A stretch of 64,000 nucleotides of DNA from positions 1 through 64,000 of the forward strand of contig NZ_CAMZFB010000001.1 in assembly GCF_947305955.1 (NCBI RefSeq). The letters run 5' to 3'. The notes under the pieces are model-generated. The model did not search any database, had not been told where the DNA came from, and saw nothing but the letters and a program-made list of their open reading frames with translations. Position 1 is the stretch's first letter. Each line of letters opens with the position of its first letter. This document shows positions 62,135 to 64,000 of this stretch, in pieces. A program made the translations under genes and the position numbers. The stretch comes from an uncultured Brevundimonas sp. Its GTDB lineage: Bacteria; Pseudomonadota; Alphaproteobacteria; Caulobacterales; Caulobacteraceae.

Positions 62135-64000
62135 CTAGTCGAGGGTGCGCTTGATCTCTTCCACGGTGAAGCATTCGATGAAGTCGCCTTCCTTGATGTC
62201 CTGGAAGCCGGCGAACTGCATGCCGCATTCCTGACCCGACGGGACTTCGTTGACTTCGTCCTTGAAGCGCTTGAGCGTGTTGAGCACGCCCAGTTCCAGC
62301 ACCACCACGTCGTCGCGGATGATACGGACGCGAGCGCCCTTGCGGACCACGCCTTCGGTGACACGGCAGCCGGCGATGCGGCCGACCTTGGTGATGTCGA
62401 AGGCTTGCAGCACCTTGGCGTTACCCAGGAAGGTTTCGCGTTGGATCGGTGCCAGCATGCCCGACAGCACGCCCTTAATGTCATCCAGCAGGTCGTAGAT
62501 GATCGAGTAGTAGCGGATCTCGACGCCTTCACGCTCGGCCAGATCGCGGGCCTGCTTGGAGGCACGGACGTTGAAGCCGAGGATCGGAGCGCCAGCCGAC
62601 TTGGCCAGGTTGACGTCGCTTTCGGTGATACCACCGGCAGCGTGGGCCACGATGCGCGCACGAACTTCGTCGTTGCCCATCTTCTCCAGCGAAGCGGCGA
62701 TGGCTTCGGCGGTACCCTGCACGTCCGACTTGATGAGGACCGGCAGTTCGCTGATCTTCTTCGAGCCGAGCTTGGCCATCATATCGGCCAGCGACAGAGC
62801 GCCACCCGACACTTGCGACTTCTCGCGCTTCTTGCGCTGACGGTATTCCACCAGCTCGCGGGCGCGGGCTTCGGATTCCACCACGGCGAACGCATCACCC
62901 GGCGTCGGAGCTTCCGACAGGCCGAGGATTTCGACCGGCAGCGACGGACCGGCTTCGGTCAGTTGCTCGTTGCGTTCGTTCAGCAGGGCACGGACCTTAC
63001 CCCATGCCGAGCCGGCCACGACGATCTCGCCGCGCTTCAGCGTACCGCGCTTGACCAGAACGGTCGCCACGGCACCACGGCCCTTGTCGAGCTGGGCTTC
63101 GATGACGACGCCTTCGGCCGAACGGTCCGGATTGGCGCGCAGTTCGAGAACTTCGGCTTGCAGCAGGATGGCGTCGGTCAGACCCTTGAGGTTGGTCTTT
63201 TCCTTGGCCGACAGTTCCACCACCATGGTGTCACCGCCGTAGGCTTCGGCCACGATCTCGTGTTGCAGCAGCTCGTTGATGACCTTCTGCGGATCAGCGC
63301 CCGGCTTGTCGATCTTGTTGACAGCCACGATGATCGGCGAGTTGGCGGCCTTGGCGTGCTGGATGGCTTCGACGGTCTGCGGCATGACGCCGTCGTCGGC
63401 AGCCACCACCAGAACCACGATGTCCGTGACGTTCGCACCGCGAGCACGCATGGCCGAGAAGGCGGCGTGGCCCGGGGTGTCGAGGAAGGTGATGCGCTGA
63501 CCATCTTCCAGACGAACCTGATAGGCACCGATGTGCTGGGTGATGCCACCGGCTTCGCCAGCGGCGACGTCGGTCGTACGCAGGGCGTCCAGCAGCGAGG
63601 TCTTGCCGTGGTCGACGTGACCCATGATGGCGACGACCGGAGCACGGGCTTCGGTAGCATCGCTGTCATCGGCTTGCGACAGGAAGCCCTCTTCAACGTC
63701 GGAGTCAGACACGCGCTTGACGGTCATGCCGTATTCCGAGGCCACCAGTTCGGCGGTATCGGAATCGATGACGTCGTTGATCTTCATCATCAGGCCCTGA
63801 CGCATCAGGAATTTGATGATGTCGACACCACGGACAGCCATACGGTTCGACAGTTCACCCACGGTGATGACGTCAGGAATGACGACTTCGCGCGGACGGT
63901 TCGGTGCGTCGGTCGACGAACCTTTACGCTTTTCTTTTTCACGTTCGCGGGCACGGCGGACCGAGGCCAGCGAGCGCATGCGTTCGGCACCGGCATCATC
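62135..64000 (-). CDS. infB: Translation initiation factor IF-2 (5' end beyond the window)
   Basis: The C-terminal 621 residues of IF-2; the reading frame is open to the window edge, so the ORF track start at 63979 is only an internal Met. The IF2_N-like region has [20 protein letters not shown]. The G domain follows with [27 protein letters not shown] and [10 protein letters not shown], then domain II and the fMet-tRNA-binding C2 domain. The preceding residues at the edge (DDAGAER) fit the charged linker of alphaproteobacterial IF-2. It normally follows nusA. A terminator ends the gene. Confidence 0.96.
   Translation of the reverse strand, partial: DDAGAERMRSLASVRRAREREKEKRKGSSTDAPNRPREVVIPDVITVGELSNRMAVRGVDIIKFLMRQGLMMKINDVIDSDTAELVASEYGMTVKRVSDSDVEEGFLSQADDSDATEARAPVVAIMGHVDHGKTSLLDALRTTDVAAGEAGGITQHIGAYQVRLEDGQRITFLDTPGHAAFSAMRARGANVTDIVVLVVAADDGVMPQTVEAIQHAKAANSPIIVAVNKIDKPGADPQKVINELLQHEIVAEAYGGDTMVVELSAKEKTNLKGLTDAILLQAEVLELRANPDRSAEGVVIEAQLDKGRGAVATVLVKRGTLKRGEIVVAGSAWGKVRALLNERNEQLTEAGPSLPVEILGLSEAPTPGDAFAVVESEARARELVEYRQRKKREKSQVSGGALSLADMMAKLGSKKISELPVLIKSDVQGTAEAIAASLEKMGNDEVRARIVAHAAGGITESDVNLAKSAGAPILGFNVRASKQARDLAEREGVEIRYYSIIYDLLDDIKGVLSGMLAPIQRETFLGNAKVLQAFDITKVGRIAGCRVTEGVVRKGARVRIIRDDVVVLELGVLNTLKRFKDEVNEVPSGQECGMQFAGFQDIKEGDFIECFTVEEIKRTLD

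Overview
The window is an ordinary-looking, gene-dense chromosomal segment of a G+C-rich alphaproteobacterium. The most likely group is Caulobacterales (Brevundimonas/Asticcacaulis-like). The evidence is a long TonB-dependent receptor, a UrcA-family protein, MmcB, DUF2794, the ChvI-ChvG-HprK-EIIA-HPr block, RegB/RegA with a SCO1 protein, an alphaproteobacterial-type HisS, hrcA-grpE beside rph, and the infB-rbfA-truB-rpsO-pnp cluster. Genus is inference only. I see no phage, transposase, integrase, CRISPR array or rRNA; one tRNA, tRNA-Ala(CGC), is present.

Layout. 0-5.3 kb: TonB-dependent receptor, small GNAT protein, HI0933-family flavoprotein. 5.3-10.8 kb: an orphan 570-residue protein, then chvI-chvG-hprK-EIIA-HPr, coupling an envelope-stress two-component system to a regulatory (non-sugar) PTS. 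10.8-13 kb: a two-gene electrophile-detoxification unit (GST plus a fused MhqO-like/MhqD-like protein). 13-18 kb: tRNA-Ala, YggT, 3-hydroxybutyryl-CoA dehydrogenase, two membrane proteins, hisS and a candidate small RNA. 18-28 kb: M13 peptidase, TetR regulator, Rieske oxygenase, alpha/beta hydrolase, class A PBP, YgjP-like metallopeptidase, PHB depolymerase. 28-31 kb: SCO1 divergent from regB-regA (redox control). 31-36.5 kb: thpR-GNAT-mmcB, a BI-1 protein, DUF2794, fabI, BenE transporter and a 57-residue DUF1508/YegP protein missing from the ORF track. 36.5-39.2 kb: ffh-rpsP-rimM. 39.7-46 kb: UrcA, M3 peptidase, murI, a lipoprotein with a toxin-like C-terminus, coaBC-dut, BLUF photoreceptor. 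46-55 kb: dnaK, dnaJ-dapB-EamA, alkB, dienelactone hydrolase, hrcA-grpE. 55-64 kb: rph, a small lipoprotein, pnp, rpsO, truB, rbfA, two envelope-type genes and the 3' part of infB.

The most unusual signal is not a protein. A family of nested-hairpin repeats sits in at least six intergenic regions (about 31.0, 33.6, 39.3, 49.2, 56.2 and 59.3 kb), often as tandem arrays of 2-4 units with periods of 44-48 nt. Read in one orientation, each clear unit is an outer 5-6 bp stem, a nearly invariant CTCAAGTAG-like left arm, an inner hairpin, and the complementary right outer arm. Both stems differ between loci but stay paired (outer GCCCT/AGGGC, GCGCT/AGCGC, GTCCT/AGGAC, GTGCT/AGCAC, GGGGC/GCCCC). Compensatory change of this kind points to selection on a folded form. 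The GTAG next to the inner hairpin recalls REP elements moved by RAYT transposases, but the nested outer stem and constant within-array spacers do not match a REP type I can name.
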